Assembly: GCA_030745955.1 (NCBI GenBank)
Contig: JASLNQ010000149.1
Span: 325 to 5,878 of the forward strand
Length of the DNA stretch: 5,554 nt
Source: Dehalococcoidia bacterium
GTDB taxonomy: Bacteria; Chloroflexota; Dehalococcoidia; UBA1151; UBA1328
Direction: 5' to 3'
The translations under genes and the position numbers were made by a program. Below, one piece after another: positions 5,234 to 5,554 of this stretch. Every line of letters begins with the position of its first letter. Within the stretch, counting starts at the first letter, position 1. Below the pieces are notes generated by a model. It was not told where the DNA came from. It was given only the letters and a program-made list of their open reading frames with translations, and made no database searches.

Positions 5234-5554
5234 CCCGTAAACCGGGTACTGGCTGGCGATGATCTCGATGTAAGCAGGCTGGTCCGCTTCGTTGGCAGCA
5301 AACGCCCGTTTCAGCGCCGGAACGACCTCCGACGGCTCCGTAACCCGCTCCGTCTGCCAGCCGATCTCCCTGATCGCCGAGGTCATGTTGATCACCTCGG
5401 GCCCCGACACGTCATATGTATACGGATCGTGTCCCTCACCCCAGAATCCGGGCCCGTATCCCGAAAAACCACCGTTGTTGATATGCACGACGGTGAGTCC
5501 TATCTTCAGCCGGATCAGCACCTCGAAGTTACCTAACATGTAGCTGAGCGCGGC
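5219..5554 (-). CDS. Thiamine diphosphate-dependent enzyme (acetolactate synthase-like), C-terminal fragment
   Basis: Partial gene that runs off the right edge; 111 residues are visible, ending at TAG 5221-5219. The fragment begins just after where the GDG of the ThDP/Mg2+-binding motif is expected, and the matching Asn-Asn is seen at fragment residues 26-27 (VVHINNGGFSGYG). The usual GDG-to-NN distance of about 25-30 residues fits. The remainder (TSAIREIGWQTERVTEPSEVVPALKRAFAANEADQPAYIEII) matches the end of the C-terminal ThDP domain of the acetolactate synthase/benzoylformate decarboxylase group. These enzymes make or break C-C bonds next to a carbonyl via a ThDP carbanion. The N-terminal and FAD or regulatory domains are outside the window, so the reaction is unknown. 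The ATG at 5539 is internal: the protein-like frame continues upstream as AALSY. It is on the same strand as the glycyl radical operon, 587 bp upstream of it. Confidence 0.82.
   Translation of the reverse strand, partial: AALSYMLGNFEVLIRLKIGLTVVHINNGGFSGYGPGFWGEGHDPYTYDVSGPEVINMTSAIREIGWQTERVTEPSEVVPALKRAFAANEADQPAYIEIIASQYPVYGNWAG

Noticed and set aside
4309..5262. Long plus-strand open frame (317 codons) crossing the activase and the repeat region
   Set aside because: Its first part is antisense to the well-supported activase, and the rest is translated repeats (ISTEAERS-like segments). High GC content keeps frames open by chance.

Overview
The window is GC-rich and bacterial, with small-molecule catabolism genes and repeat-laden gaps between them. 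It holds two complete genes of a glycyl radical enzyme system, one small acetyltransferase gene, and two genes cut by the window edges: an enolase-superfamily enzyme on the left and a thiamine diphosphate (ThDP) enzyme on the right. An oxygen-sensitive glycyl radical enzyme implies anaerobic or microaerobic growth. Enolase-superfamily genes, ThDP enzymes and GC-rich dispersed hairpin repeats together would suit an environmental lineage such as Chloroflexota. That placement is only an inference; no marker gene is present.

Layout. Positions 1-299 (+) are the C-terminal end of a mandelate racemase/muconate lactonizing enzyme-type protein. Positions 369-968 (+) encode a GNAT-family N-acetyltransferase with a GTG start. 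Positions 969-1161 are a convergent gap holding an inverted pair of repeat elements and a hairpin that overlaps the next gene's stop codon. Positions 1162-3573 (-) encode an 803-residue glycyl radical enzyme (GRE), and 3660-4631 (-) its radical-SAM activase. The minus-strand order is therefore activase, then enzyme, with an 86-bp gap, probably one operon. Positions 4632-5218 form a roughly 590-bp non-coding region: a 17-bp perfect palindrome next to the activase start, a tandem duplication of about 114 bp, and several short hairpin repeats. Positions 5219-5554 (-) are the C-terminal end of a ThDP-dependent enzyme with a hairpin over its stop codon.

How the genes work together. The activase should use S-adenosylmethionine and its iron-sulfur clusters to place a radical on Gly778 of the GRE. 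That radical then moves to Cys439, which starts chemistry on the substrate. The Cys-Trp-Glu active-site triplet resembles the Cys-x-Glu of GRE dehydratases, lyases and decarboxylases rather than the Cys-Cys of pyruvate formate-lyase. The substrate cannot be read from the sequence. The flanking enolase-superfamily and ThDP genes point to acid or sugar-acid catabolism but need not belong to the same pathway.

The most unusual non-coding signal is a set of seven short elements in the two repeat-bearing gaps. They share one fold, two stems separated by a GA-versus-A internal loop, although the outer stem sequence differs between subfamilies.
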